NCBI GenBank assembly: GCA_963675135.1
Contig: OY776119.1
Span: 68,751,727-68,815,726, forward strand
Direction of reading: 5' to 3'
DNA length: 64,000 bases
Source: Galeopsis tetrahit
Lineage: Eukaryota > Streptophyta > Magnoliopsida > Lamiales > Lamiaceae
Shown here: one piece after another, positions 1 to 12,483 of the stretch
Position numbering within the stretch: the first letter of the stretch is position 1
Layout of the letters: each line of letters begins with the position of its first letter
Position numbers and translations under genes: made by a program
Notes under the pieces: generated by a model
Told to the model about the DNA's origin: nothing
Database searches by the model: none
What the model saw: only the letters and a program-made list of their open reading frames with translations

Positions 1-438
1 CCAAAGGATAAGTTCACATGAATAAATTCCTTTAAGGATGATTGTGGATTATTACTAGTGGCGGTATGACCCTCCCATCGAGTGGCTTATTCAAAACGAA
101 ATAATAGTCCTGTATTTAATTATGGTTATTACTTAGGTATAAAATTGATATATTAACTTCCCATCGGAGTCCCTGTCAATTTTATATGGCCAGATTAAAG
201 CCAACTATTAATTTTGAATTAAAGGTTTGTAACTGCTTTGTTTGTAACCTGCTTAAATGTATTTGAGTAAACGTTCACACTCATCGTGACTTGCTTAAAT
301 TGGTTTTAAGATGTTGACTGATGCATGTTTATATCGTTTTTTTGAGGTTTTTGATATAGTACATGTGATCAAATTATGTGATAATTTTTGTGTTAATAGG
401 ATATTAATACAAATTGTATATTTTATTCTCAGTTCAGC
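1..438 (+). other. 5' leader of Copia-1 unit 1 (partial)
   Basis: This is untranslated internal sequence between the PBS (off the left edge) and gag. It is the same as 7278-7715 of unit 2. It is AT-rich, and no ORF in it looks real. Packaging or dimerisation signals could sit here, but none is recognisable. Confidence 0.75.
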
Positions 439-3400
439 ATGTCGTCTCCTTTTAACGCACTGTTTAGTATACTTAAAGAAAATAAATTGGAAGGAGAGAA
501 TTATGTGGATTGGAAAAGACATTTATTTATAGTCTTGACTGCACAACATCATAAGTGGGTACTTGATGAACCTAAACCCCCTGCCCCTACGGATGAGACG
601 AACCAAGAAGATAAGGAATATCATAAGGAGTGGATGAGATCCGATGAAATGGCTAGGTGTACTATCTTGGCTTCAATGTCAGATGTGTTGCAACACCAAC
701 ACCAAAACATGGAATCCGCTTCAGCTATTATGATGAACCTTAAGGAACTTTTTGCTCATCAGAATCGTACGGCTAGACAAATGACCATGAGAGATATGTT
801 ATCACAGAAAATGGTCGAGGGAACGCCCGTGAGGGATCACGTTCTTAAAATGATGGGTTTCCTTAACAAACTTGAGATTCTTGGTGCTGAATTCGATGCG
901 GAAACGCAGATCGATTTCGTAATCCATTCTCTACCGAAAAGTTTTGAGCAGTTCCAACTGAACTATACGATGAATAATCAAGAGTATACGTTGGCTCAGC
1001 TTTTGCAAGCTTTGGTTTCGGCTGAGATGTTAATGGGACCAAGGAACGAGCATACGGCAATGTTGGCAAATGGTCCATCTTCTAATTCTACACCGAAAGG
1101 TGGAAATAAGAAGAAGAAGGCAAATGTCCAGAAACAAGCTAATAATAAGGAAAAGATACCAATTGAGGGAGGTGTCAAGAAAAAGACCACTAAGGGAAAG
1201 TGCTTTAGTTGCGGTCTGAAAGGACATTGGAAGTCAGCCTGTACCAAGCCTAAGAAGGCTGGTAAGCAAGGTAATTCTCACGCACTAGTAATTGAAACTT
1301 GTTTAGCGGTGTATTCTTCCCATTCGTGGGTGGTGGATACGGGAGCCACTGATCATGTTTGTTTCAATTTTCAGGGGTTCAAGCTAACCCGACAACTTAG
1401 TGGGAGTGAGATCATCATCACCATGGGCAATGCTACGAAAGTGGCGGCTGTTGCAGTGGGAGATGTGCAACTATCTTTTAGTGATATAATTTTAGTTTTA
1501 AAAGACGTTCTTTATGTTCCGAGTTTTAGAAAGAATTTGATTTCAATTTCTAAACTATTTTTGGATGGATATTCAGTTTCTTTTAATAAGAATGTCGTTA
1601 TTTGTCGTAATGACGAGATTATCTGTTCGGGAGCATTGGTGAATAATCTTTATACTATTAATTGTGCACATTCCACACAAAATGAATCGTATAACACATC
1701 GACTATTTCTAAGAAAAGAAAGCATTCTTCAGACATGAACGAAACACTTATGTGGCATCTTAGACTTGGTCATATTAATCTAAGAAGGATTCAAAGGTTG
1801 GTGAATGATGGCTCGTTGGAATCACTCCAGGTTGAGCCGTTTCCAACCTGTGAATAATGTTTAGAGGGTAAAATGACCAAAAGAGCTTTTGGGGCAAATG
1901 GGAATAGAGCTAGTGAAGTGTTGGAACTCGTTCATACTGATGCATGTGGACCAATGTCAATTCAAGCAAAAGGTGGTTTTGAGTATTTCGTTACTTTTAT
2001 CGATGATTACTCAAGATATGGATACATCTATCTAATGCGGCATAAGTCTGAGACCTTTGATAAATTCAAAGAGTTTAAGGCTGAAGCAGAAAAGCATAGG
2101 GAAAAGAGTATCAAGTTTCTACGATCAGATCGTGGAGGCGAATACCTCAGCAATGAATTTTTGGGCTACTTATCAGGTGAAGGGATTGTATCCCAATCAA
2201 CTGCACCCGGAACCCCCCAACAAAATGGGGTTGCAGAGCGAAGAAATCGAACTCTTTTAGAGATGGTCAGATCTATGATGAGTTATTCAGATTTACCTAA
2301 GTCGTTTTGGGTTATGCCTTGGAAACAGCGACTTACATTCTGAATTTGGTACCTTCCAAATCAGTTCCTAAAACCCTTACTGAATTGTGGACCAGGCGAA
2401 AGCCTAGTCTAAAACACATAAGAATTTGGGGGTGTCCTGCATACGTATTGGACAAGGAAGCTGGAAAGTTAGACCCTCGTTCAGAATTAAGGCTGTTTGT
2501 AGGATATCCTAGAAGAACGAAAGGGGGTTTATTCTATAGTCCAAAGGATCAGCGAATTATGATAAGCACACATTCTAGATTCTTGGAAGAAAACTATATG
2601 AGTAATAGAAAGTCCAAGAGTGAGATTACCTTAAAAGAATTAAGAGGGCCAACTCCTATACCAAGTGTACAAGTAGATGTACCAAGCGATACACAAACAC
2701 AACCGGAACCTCGTCGTAGTAGGAGGGTTGTGAGACAACCTAAGCGATTCATGTTCGTGGGAGAGTCTTCGGACTTGGTCCCCAGAGAGGATGAATCTGA
2801 CCCCTGGACGTACGATGAGGCAATCCAAGATAAGGATGCAGATTCTTGGCAAACTGCAATGGAAGCAGAAATGGGGTCTATGGATCATAACAAAGTGTGG
2901 GAGCTTGTGGAACCACCCAAAGGCATAAAGCCTATTGGATGCAAGTGGGTCTACAAGAGAAAAAGAGGATCAGATGGGAAGGTTGAAACCTTCAAAGCTA
3001 GACTAGTGGCAAAAGGATATACTCAAAAAAGAGCTTTTCGCCTGTAGTTATGCTTAAGTCTATCCGTATTCTCTTGTCGATTGCAGCTCACCTAGACTTT
3101 GAGATCTGGCAAATGGATGTCAAGACAGCTTTCCTAAATGGAAGTCTTGAACAAGAAATCTACATGCGCCAAGCCGAAGGCTTCATTGAAAAAGGCCAAG
3201 AGAATCTTGTATGCAAGCTTAAAAGGTCAATATATGGACTTAAGCAAGCATCGCGAGCTTGGAATCAATGTTTTGATCAGGTGATACAATCCTATGGATT
3301 TGATCAAAATGAGTTTGAGAGTTGTGTCTATAAGAAGTGTATCAGAACTGCCTTGGTATTCTTAGTATTATACGTAGACGACATTCTGCTTATTGGAAAC

Positions 3401-4357
3401 AATAAAAAGGTGTTGACAGACGTGAGGGTATGGTTGTCAAAACAGTTTGATATGAAGGATTTAGGAGAAGCTGGTCACATCCTTGGGATTAAGATTACTC
3501 GAGATCGCCAGAAAAGGATGATATGCTTATCCCAAACCTCATACATAGACACTATTTTGAAACGATTCAGCATGCAAAATTCCAAGAAATGATTTGTTCC
3601 TTTCAGACATGGAATTCATCTATCTAAAGAGATGTGTCCTAAGACACAAAAGGAGATGGATGAGATGAGAAACATTCCATATGCGTCGGCAGTTGGAAGC
3701 CTCATGTATGCAATGCTGTGCACGAGACCGGATATTTGTTTTGCTGTAGGCATGGTAGCAAGATACCAAAGTAACCCAGGGAAAGAACATTGGACTGTAG
3801 TTAAAAACATTCTCAAGTATCTAAAAAGAACTCGAGATAGAATGTTAGTTTATGAGTCAGACAGTCTGTTCCCTGTGGGTTATACGGACTCAGATTTCCA
3901 ATTAGACATGGATTCTAGAAAATCTACCTCGGGTAGTGTGTTTTGTTTGGGGGTTGGAGCCATGACATGGAGAAGTGTGAAGCAGAAATGCATCGCTGAT
4001 TCTACCATGGAAGCCGAATATGTAGCTGCTTGTGAAGTAGCGAAAGAAGCGGTTTGGCTTAAGAACTTCTTAGTGGACTTGGATGTGATTCCGAATTTGC
4101 CCAGTAGTATCACTATTTATTGCGATAATGCTGGAGCAGTTGCAAATTCAAGGGAACCAAGAGCCCACAAGGCAAGCAAACACATTGAAAGGAAATACCA
4201 TCTTATACGAGAAATCGTTAAGAGAGGAGACATAGTGGTGGCAAAGATCGCATCGGAAGACAACCTAGCTGATCCTTTCACAAAGGGTCTGCCTCAGAGT
4301 ACATTCGAGAGACATGTGGAAGGAATGGGGGTCAAGTGCGTTGCCAAGCTGCTTTGA
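439..4357 (+). pseudogene. gag-pol: Copia-1 gag-pol polyprotein, unit 1, broken
   Basis: A single gag-pol reading frame starts at the ATG at 439. Domains in order: UBN2-like gag; CCHC knuckle at about residue 255 (CFSCGLKGHWKSAC); aspartic protease around WVVDTGATDH (about residue 300); GAG pre-integrase (WHLRLGH); integrase core (VHTD, FIDDYS, RSDRGGEY, NGVAERRNRT); RT with QMDVKTAFLNG and YVDDILL near 3371; RNase H with GYTDSDF and MEAEYVA. Four lesions break it: in-frame TAA at 1855-1857, a one-base frameshift near 2306 in the integrase, a short deletion with frameshift near 3030 before the RT core, and in-frame TGA at 3590-3592. It cannot make a full polyprotein. Confidence 0.93.
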
Positions 4358-4380
4358 GTATAAGTGGGAGAATTTAATAG

Positions 4381-5206
4381 GACATGTAGAACATGGACGT
4401 GCTGTAGTATACTTAAAAGCAGACTTTGAGTATAAGTGGGAGATTGTTAGGGCTATACTGGCAAGTATGCTTTTAGTGCTACTTATGTATACAAACTGAT
4501 TCTTGCACTTATAAATGAGAATAATATTTTTATCACTGGTTGCTTTAAATATAATGAATGTTAATTATTTATTGCATAAACGTTCAGATGTATTTTACAT
4601 TGTAGACAATGTGGTGTGTAGAAGATCACAGAAGATCACATTGTCAGTTCCTTGTATATAAGTACAATTGATTCACAACTTAGATAGAATTGAATAATCC
4701 ATTGGTAGAAGTTGAGGTGTAAGACTCGGATTGGTTTATCTTGACCAAGAGATTACACTAGTGCATTATGATGTGCTGAATAGGACCTACAGAGACATGT
4801 AGAACATGGACGTGCTGTAGTATACTTAAAAGCAGACTTTGAGTATAAGTGGGAGATTGTTAGGGCTATACTGGCAAGTATGCTTTTAGTGCTACTTATG
4901 TATACAAACTGATTCTTGCACTTATAAATGAGAATAATATTTTTATCACTGGTTGCTTTAAATATAATGAATGTTAATTATTTATTGCATAAACGTTCAA
5001 ATGTATTTTACATTGTAGACAATGTGGTGTGTAGAAGATCACAGAAGATCACATTGTCAGTTCCTTGTATATAAGTACAATTGATTCACAACTTAGATGG
5101 AATTGAACAATCCATTGGTAGAAGTTGAGGTGTAAGACTCGGATTGGTTTATCTTGACCAAGAGATTACACTAGTGCATTATGATGTGCTGAATAGGACC
5201 TACAGA
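4381..5206 (+). repeat. 413-bp tandem direct repeat spanning the PPT and LTR start (unit 1)
   Basis: 4381-4793 and 4794-5206 are nearly identical; the period is 413 bases and a few substitutions are visible. Each copy holds the end of the internal region, the purine tract (AAGTGGGAGAT) and the first part of the LTR from TGTTAGGGC. The element therefore has two candidate PPT/LTR starts, at 4445 and 4858. A third, shorter echo of the CTTTGAGTATAAGTGGGAGA block lies at about 4353. Confidence 0.93.
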
Positions 5207-5968
5207 GAGGTAATTCTTCTAGACTGACTTAAGGAATGAAGAATTAGACCTCAGTGGTTGTTGATTTCTTAATCTCTGTCACTTAAATGGGATTGTCTGT
5301 AGTTAAGAAGTATTGCTTTGATTTATTATGGGTAAAGAATCAATTTGATTCAATACTTTGTATTTTGGGCAATATTATTAATTACATGACAGATTGCCAA
5401 AATTAATACAGAGAATCGTGTCTTGGAGTGTCAAGTTGATTATGTCCCCTTGGTGGGCTCAGAAGGTTTATCATATCAAATCTGATCAGTGGAATTTATT
5501 TCCGGTATGATAATAATGTTGAGCTGTCCTTACTCCGAGGAATAAAAGATATTGATTAATTAAAGCATTCAGTAGCTTAAATTAATTGATGGACATTGAA
5601 TCTTAAACACGGGAAATAATAACCGGGAGCCATATTTCGTAATATGGGTTAGGATGGATAGTGCAATATTAATTCTATAGTGGAATGAATTAATGTTAAT
5701 GGGCTGGAAAAATGTTGTGGCTCAATATTGATTTCTGGGCCCATTGGGAGGTCCAATCCTAATTCTCCTAAAGGCCCCTCAAGTAGCCCAATAAAAGTCT
5801 ATTAATTAAGGTAATTAAAAGATAAGGATTAATTTTGTTGCAAGAAATTAGAGAGAGATATTTATGGAAAAAGATATATGGAAATAAGAGATTATTTCTA
5901 TATTATTCCAAGATAAATTGACCGGTCAATTTTTCTTTCTTGTAAGAGAAGAAACATAGATTCTCTCT

Positions 5969-5975
5969 TATAAAA
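5969..5975 (+). promoter_or_regulatory. TATA box in Copia-1 middle LTR
   Basis: TATAAAA sits in a pyrimidine/purine-rich stretch about 630 bp before the LTR end, a plausible U3/R promoter position. The same box is at 13246-13252 in the next LTR. Confidence 0.55.
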
Positions 5976-6329
5976 GGAGAAGAAAAAAATTGGTACTCTT
6001 GAGACTAAGAAAAGAAAAAAAAAAGATCTGTAATTTTCGAAATTACAGTGTGTGCAACAAGAGAAAATTAATTCTTCCTTGAGAGTTAATAGTTCGTGAG
6101 ATCTCCCACCGGGTCAACGGACTAGGACTTAGGGAATACTTGAGAAGGCAATTGGGTTGAAGTTGTTACTCTTCTCAACGATATCTCTCCGATTTAAAGG
6201 TAAACACGTAATCCCTTAGTTCCGCATGTTTAGGGATTTAATTATTTTACCGTACATTCATTACATAAATTAGTTGATTTAATTTGTTTAAATTATGAAA
6301 TTAGATTTGTGATAATTCATATTTAAATT

Positions 6330-6445
6330 ACGTCTCAAATAGATCCGGGTAATTTTAAAGGAGTCTCAAAGGATTCCCGAGAGTCTCAAAAGATCCCTAG
6401 GGCATCTCAAAAGATCCCCGGGAGTCTCAAAGGATTCCTAGCGTG
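6330..6445 (+). repeat. Short degenerate tandem repeats in Copia-1 LTR
   Basis: Four to five units of about 20 bases built on GTCTCAAA followed by RGATYCC are followed by repeated blocks around TTTCCCACAAAGGAG (about 6470-6540). The second LTR copy has the same arrangement from 13607. Confidence 0.7.
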
Positions 6446-6601
6446 ATGGTCCATAACCCACAAGTGCCAATAATTTCCCACAAAGGAGATGGGGAATGTG
6501 GTCCCATAATAATTTCCCACAAAGGAGTTGGGGACCACAAGAGTTGGGGACCACATTGTTGGGGGACTATTATTGGGTATTGGGATTAATTTCACAACAG
6601 A

Positions 6602-6614
6602 TGGTATCAGAGCC
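6602..6614 (+). other. Primer binding site of Copia-1 unit 2
   Basis: TGGTATCAGAGCC begins three bases after the LTR end and is complementary to the 3' end of a plant Met tRNA, the usual Copia primer. Confidence 0.92.
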
Positions 6615-7715
6615 AAGGTTTTGGGCTCTGTAATTTAAATTGGAATTTAAATCTATTTACATTAAATTGATATTTTGATGGTAGAATTGTTAGATCTTTT
6701 TTGCAGGTATCCAATTATCATGGTTTTAATGTATGTTTTAATTTATGTTGTTTGAATGTGGTTTTTAATCTGATTCGGTCAGATTTGTTTTTCCCGTTAG
6801 AAAATCCACGGGTAGATTAGATTATTTAATTTGTAATAGACTAGTCTAGATGTTAGATTTATTTTTTGTAAATAAATTGTAACGGATCAAAGACGAAGAC
6901 CGTTGGACGGATTAATGAATCGGAGGCGCACTCGGACGACCAAGCCACACGGGCCGGTTGTGGGCGTGGCGTGATTTTTTTTTTGTTGCGGCCGTGGGAG
7001 TACGAATTTCTTGTTTCTTCAAAACGAGAAAATTAAACCATGATAATTGGACGTGTTTGCCTAATTTGTGTTTAATTTTGTTTTGTTATTATGCTATGAT
7101 TATTTGTTAATTTTGCATGAGGATTCGTGAAAAACCTCAAGTTTAATAATTACTAAGTATGTTTTTTTAATCAAATTTATTTAAGATAATAAATTGATTA
7201 AATGGCCTCCATAATTTATTTATTTGCGAAGTCTTTTGGCTACGCATTGGCAAGCGCTTCTCTCCCTATCGGATAGGCCAAAGGATAAGTTCACATGAAT
7301 AAATTCCTTTAAGGATGATTGTGGATTATTACTAGTGGCGGTATGACCCTCCCATCGAGTGGCTTATTCAAAACGAAATAATAGTCCTGTATTTAATTAT
7401 GGTTATTACTTAGGTATAAAATTGATATATTAACTTCCCATCGGAGTCCCTGTCAATTTTATATGGCCAGATTAAAGCCAACTATTAATTTTGAATTAAA
7501 GGTTTGTAACTGCTTTGTTTGTAACCTGCTTAAATGTATTTGAGTAAACGTTCACACTCATCGTGACTTGCTTAAATTGGTTTTAAGATGTTGACTGATG
7601 CATGTTTATATCGTTTTTTTGAGGTTTTTGATATAGTACATGTGATCAAATTATGTGATAATTTTTGTGTTAATAGGATATTAATACAAATTGTATATTT
7701 TATTCTCAGTTCAGC
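6615..7715 (+). other. 5' leader of Copia-1 unit 2
   Basis: An unusually long leader (about 1.1 kb) separates the PBS from the gag ATG. It is AT-rich and I see no convincing ORF in it. The 3' 438 bases equal the start of the window. Confidence 0.75.
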
Positions 7716-10700
7716 ATGTCGTCTCCTTTTAACGCACTGTTTAGTATACTTAAAGAAAATAAATTGGAAGGAGAGAATTATGTGGATTGGAAAAGACATT
7801 TATTTATAGTCTTGACTGCACAACATCATAAGTGGGTACTTGATGAACCTAAACCCCCTGCCCCTACGGATGAGACGAACCAAGAAGATAAGGAATATCA
7901 TAAGGAGTGGATGAGATCCGATGAAATGGCTAGGTGTACTATCTTGGCTTCAATGTCAGATGTGTTGCAACACCAACACCAAAACATGGAATCCGCTTCA
8001 GCTATTATGATGAACCTTAAGGAACTTTTTGCTCATCAGAATCGTACGGCTAGACAAATGACCATGAGAGATATGTTATCACAGAAAATGGTCGAGGGAA
8101 CGCCCGTGAGGGATCACGTTCTTAAAATGATGGGTTTCCTTAACAAACTTGAGATTCTTGGTGCTGAATTCGATGCGGAAACGCAGATCGATTTCGTAAT
8201 CCATTCTCTACCGAAAAGTTTTGAGCAGTTCCAACTGAACTATACGATGAATAATCAAGAGTATACGTTGGCTCAGCTTTTGCAAGCTTTGGTTTCGGCT
8301 GAGATGTTAATGGGACCAAGGAACGAGCATACGACAATGTTGGCAAATGGTCCATCTTCTAATTCTACACCGAAAGGTGGAAATAAGAAGAAGAAGGCAA
8401 ATGTCCAGAAACAAGCTAATAATAAGGAAAAGATACCAATTGAGGGAGGTGTCAAGAAAAAGACCACTAAGGGAAAGTGCTTTAGTTGCGGTCTGAAAGG
8501 ACATTGGAAGTCAGCCTGTACCAAGCCTAAGAAGGCTGGTAAGCAAGGTAATTCTCACGCACTAGTAATTGAAACTTGTTTAGCGGTGTATTCTTCCCAT
8601 TCGTGGGTGGTGGATACGGGAGCCACTGATCATGTTTGTTTCAATTTTCAGGGGTTCAAGCTAACCCGACAACTTAGTGGGAGTGAGATCATCATCACCA
8701 TGGGCAATGCTACGAAAGTGGCGGCTGTTGCAGTGGGAGATGTGCAACTATCTTTTAGTGATATAATTTTAGTTTTAAAAGACGTTCTTTATGTTCCGAG
8801 TTTTAGAAAGAATTTGATTTCAGTTTCTAAACTATTTTTGGATGGATATTCAGTTTCTTTTAATAAGAATGTCGTTATTTGTCGTAATGACGAGATTATC
8901 TGTTCGGGAGCATTGGTGAATAATCTTTATACTATTAATTGTGCACATTCCACACAAAATGAATCGTATAACACATCGACTATTTCTAAGAAAAGAAAGC
9001 ATTCTTCAGACATGAACGAAACACTTATGTGGCATCTTAGACTTGGTCATATTAATCTAAGAAGGATTCAAAGGTTGGTGAATGATGGCTCGTTGGAATC
9101 ACTCCAGGTTGAGCCGTTTCCAACCTGTGAATAATGTTTAGAGGGTAAAATGACCAAAAGAGCTTTTGGGGCAAATGGGAATAGAGCTAGTGAAGTGTTG
9201 GAACTCGTTCATACTGATGCATGTGGACCAATGTCAATTCAAGCAAAAGGTGGTTTTGAGTATTTCGTTACTTTTATCGATGATTACTCAAGATATGGAT
9301 ACATCTATCTAATGCGGCATAAGTCTGAGACCTTTGATAAATTCAAAGAGTTTAAGGCTGAAGCAGAAAAGCATAGGAAAAAGAGTATCAAGTTTCTACG
9401 ATCAGATCGTGGAGGCGAATACCTCAGCAATGAATTTTTGGGCTACTTATCAGGTGAAGGGATTGTATCCCAATCAACTGCACCCGGAACCCCCCAACAA
9501 AATGGGGTTGCAGAGCGAAGAAATCGAACTCTTTTAGAGATGGTCAGATCTATGATGAGTTATTCAGATTTACCTAAGTCGTTTTGGGTTATGCCTTGGA
9601 AACAGCGACTTACATTCTGAATTTGGTACCTTCCAAATCAGTTCCTAAAACCCTTACTGAATTGTGGACCAGGCGAAAGCCTAGTCTAAAACACATAAGA
9701 ATTTGGGGGTGTCCTGCATACGTATTGGACAAGGAAGCTGGAAAGTTAGACCCTCGTTCAGAATTAAGGCTGTTTGTAGGATATCCTAGAAGAACGAAAG
9801 GGGGTTTATTCTATAGTCCAAAGGATCAGCGAATTATGATAAGCACACATTCTAGATTCTTGGAAGAAAACTATATGAGTAATAGAAAGCCCAAGAGTGA
9901 GATTACCTTAAAAGAATTAAGAGGGCCAACTCCTATACCAAGTGTACAAGTAGATGTACCAAGCGATACACAAACACAACCGGAACCTCGTCGTAGTAGG
10001 AGGGTTGTGAGACAACCTAAGCGATTCATGTTCGTGGGAGAGTCTTCGGACTTGGTCCCCAGAGAGGATGAATCTGACCCCTGGACGTACGATGAGGCAA
10101 TCCAAGATAAGGATGCAGATTCTTGGCAAACTGCAATGGAAGCAGAAATGGGGTCTATGGATCATAACAAAGTGTGGGAGCTTGTGGAACCACCCAAAGG
10201 CATAAAGCCTATTGGATGCAAGTGGGTCTACAAGAGAAAAAGAGGATCAGATGGGAAGGTTGAAACCTTCAAAGCTAGACTAGTGGCAAAAGGATATACT
10301 CAAAAAAGAGCTTTTCGCCTGTAGTTATGCTTAAGTCTATCCGTATTCTCTTGTCGATTGCAGCTCACCTAGACTTTGAGATCTGGCAAATGGATGTCAA
10401 GACAGCTTTCCTAAATGGAAGTCTTGAACAAGAAATCTACATGCGCCAAGCCGAAGGCTTCATTGAAAAAGGCCAAGAGAATCTTGTATGCAAGCTTAAA
10501 AGGTCAATATATGGACTTAAGCAAGCATCGCGAGCTTGGAATCAATGTTTTGATCAGGTGATACAATCCTATGGATTTGATCAAAATGAGTTTGAGAGTT
10601 GTGTCTATAAGAAGTGTATCAGAACTGCCTTGGTATTCTTAGTATTATACGTAGACGACATTCTGCTTATTGGAAACAATAAAAAGGTGTTGACAGACGT

Positions 10701-11634
10701 GAGGGTATGGTTGTCAAAACAGTTTGATATGAAGGATTTAGGAGAAGCTGGTCACATCCTTGGGATTAAGATTACTCGAGATCGCCAGAAAAGGATGATA
10801 TGCTTATCCCAAACCTCATACATAGACACTATTTTGAAACGATTCAGCATGCAAAATTCCAAGAAATGATTTGTTCCTTTCAGACATGGAATTCATCTAT
10901 CTAAAGAGATGTGTCCTAAGACACAAAAGGAGATGGATGAGATGAGAAACATTCCATATGCGTCGGCAGTTGGAAGCCTCATGTATGCAATGCTGTGCAC
11001 GAGACCGGATATTTGTTTTGCTGTAGGCATGGTAGCAAGATACCAAAGTAACCCAGGGAAAGAACATTGGACTGTAGTTAAAAACATTCTCAAGTATCTA
11101 AAAAGAACTCGAGATAGAATGTTAGTTTATGAGTCAGACAGTCTGTTCCCTGTGGGTTATACGGACTCAGATTTCCAATTAGACATGGATTCTAGAAAAT
11201 CTACCTCGGGTAGTGTGTTTTGTTTGGGGGTTGGAGCCATGACATGGAGAAGTGTGAAGCAGAAATGCATCGCTGATTCTACCATGGAAGCCGAATATGT
11301 AGCTGCTTGTGAAGTAGCGAAAGAAGCGGTTTGGCTTAAGAACTTCTTAGTGGACTTGGATGTGATTCCGAATTTGCCCAGTAGTATCACTATTTATTGC
11401 GATAATGCTGGAGCAGTTGCAAATTCAAGGGAACCAAGAGCCCACAAGGCAAGCAAACACATTGAAAGGAAATACCATCTTATACGAGAAATCGTTAAGA
11501 GAGGAGACATAGTGGTGGCAAAGATCGCATCGGAAGACAACCTAGCTGATCCTTTCACAAAGGGTCTGCCTCAGAGTACATTCGAGAGACATGTGGAAGG
11601 AATGGGGGTCAAGTGCGTTGCCAAGCTGCTTTGA
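7716..11634 (+). pseudogene. gag-pol: Copia-1 gag-pol polyprotein, unit 2, broken
   Basis: This is a copy of 439-4357 with the same domain order and the same four lesions: TAA 9132-9134, frameshift near 9583, deletion near 10307, TGA 10867-10869. It differs from unit 1 by a handful of substitutions; four change residues (Ala/Thr and Ile/Val before the first stop, Glu/Lys in integrase, Ser/Pro in the linker after it). The shared lesions mean the tandem copies derive from one already defective ancestor. Confidence 0.93.
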
Positions 11635-11657
11635 GTATAAGTGGGAGAATTTAATAG

Positions 11658-12483
11658 GACATGTAGAACATGGACGTGCTGTAGTATACTTAAAAGCAGA
11701 CTTTGAGTATAAGTGGGAGATTGTTAGGGCTATACTGGCAAGTATGCTTTTAGTGCTACTTATGTATACAAACTGATTCTTGCACTTATAAATGAGAATA
11801 ATATTTTTATCACTGGTTGCTTTAAATATAATGAATGTTAATTATTTATTGCATAAACGTTCAGATGTATTTTACATTGTAGACAATGTGGTGTGTAGAA
11901 GATCACAGAAGATCACATTGTCAGTTCCTTGTATATAAGTACAATTGATTCACAACTTAGATAGAATTGAATAATCCATTGGTAGAAGTTGAGGTGTAAG
12001 ACTCGGATTGGTTTATCTTGACCAAGAGATTACACTAGTGCATTATGATGTGCTGAATAGGACCTACAGAGACATGTAGAACATGGACGTGCTGTAGTAT
12101 ACTTAAAAGCAGACTTTGAGTATAAGTGGGAGATTGTTAGGGCTATACTGGCAAGTATGCTTTTAGTGCTACTTATGTATACAAACTGATTCTTGCACTT
12201 ATAAATGAGAATAATATTTTTATCACTGGTTGCTTTAAATATAATGAATGTTAATTATTTATTGCATAAACGTTCAAATGTATTTTACATTGTAGACAAT
12301 GTGGTGTGTAGAAGATCACAGAAGATCACATTGTCAGTTCCTTGTATATAAGTACAATTGATTCACAACTTAGATGGAATTGAACAATCCATTGGTAGAA
12401 GTTGAGGTGTAAGACTCGGATTGGTTTATCTTGACCAAGAGATTACACTAGTGCATTATGATGTGCTGAATAGGACCTACAGA
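11658..12483 (+). repeat. 413-bp tandem direct repeat spanning PPT and LTR start (unit 2)
   Basis: Same arrangement as 4381-5206: copies at 11658-12070 and 12071-12483, each with the purine tract and TGTTAG (11722 and 12135). Confidence 0.92.

Larger units (their letters stand above)
4445..6599 (+). repeat. Copia-1 shared (middle) LTR
   Basis: The LTR begins TGTTAG and ends ACAACA, directly before the PBS at 6602. Length is 2155 bp if the first TGTTAG (4445) is used, or 1742 bp from the second (4858). It serves as 3' LTR of unit 1 and 5' LTR of unit 2. It matches 11722-13876 at the same offset of 7277. Confidence 0.88.

Noticed and set aside
295..532. Short ORFs on both strands before Copia-1 gag (also at 7572-7809)
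   Set aside because: AT-rich leader sequence with no family resemblance; the plus one overlaps gag in another frame.
6407..6616. 69-codon minus ORF over the LTR end and PBS
   Set aside because: It comes from the short tandem repeats and the LTR/PBS junction; chance ORF.
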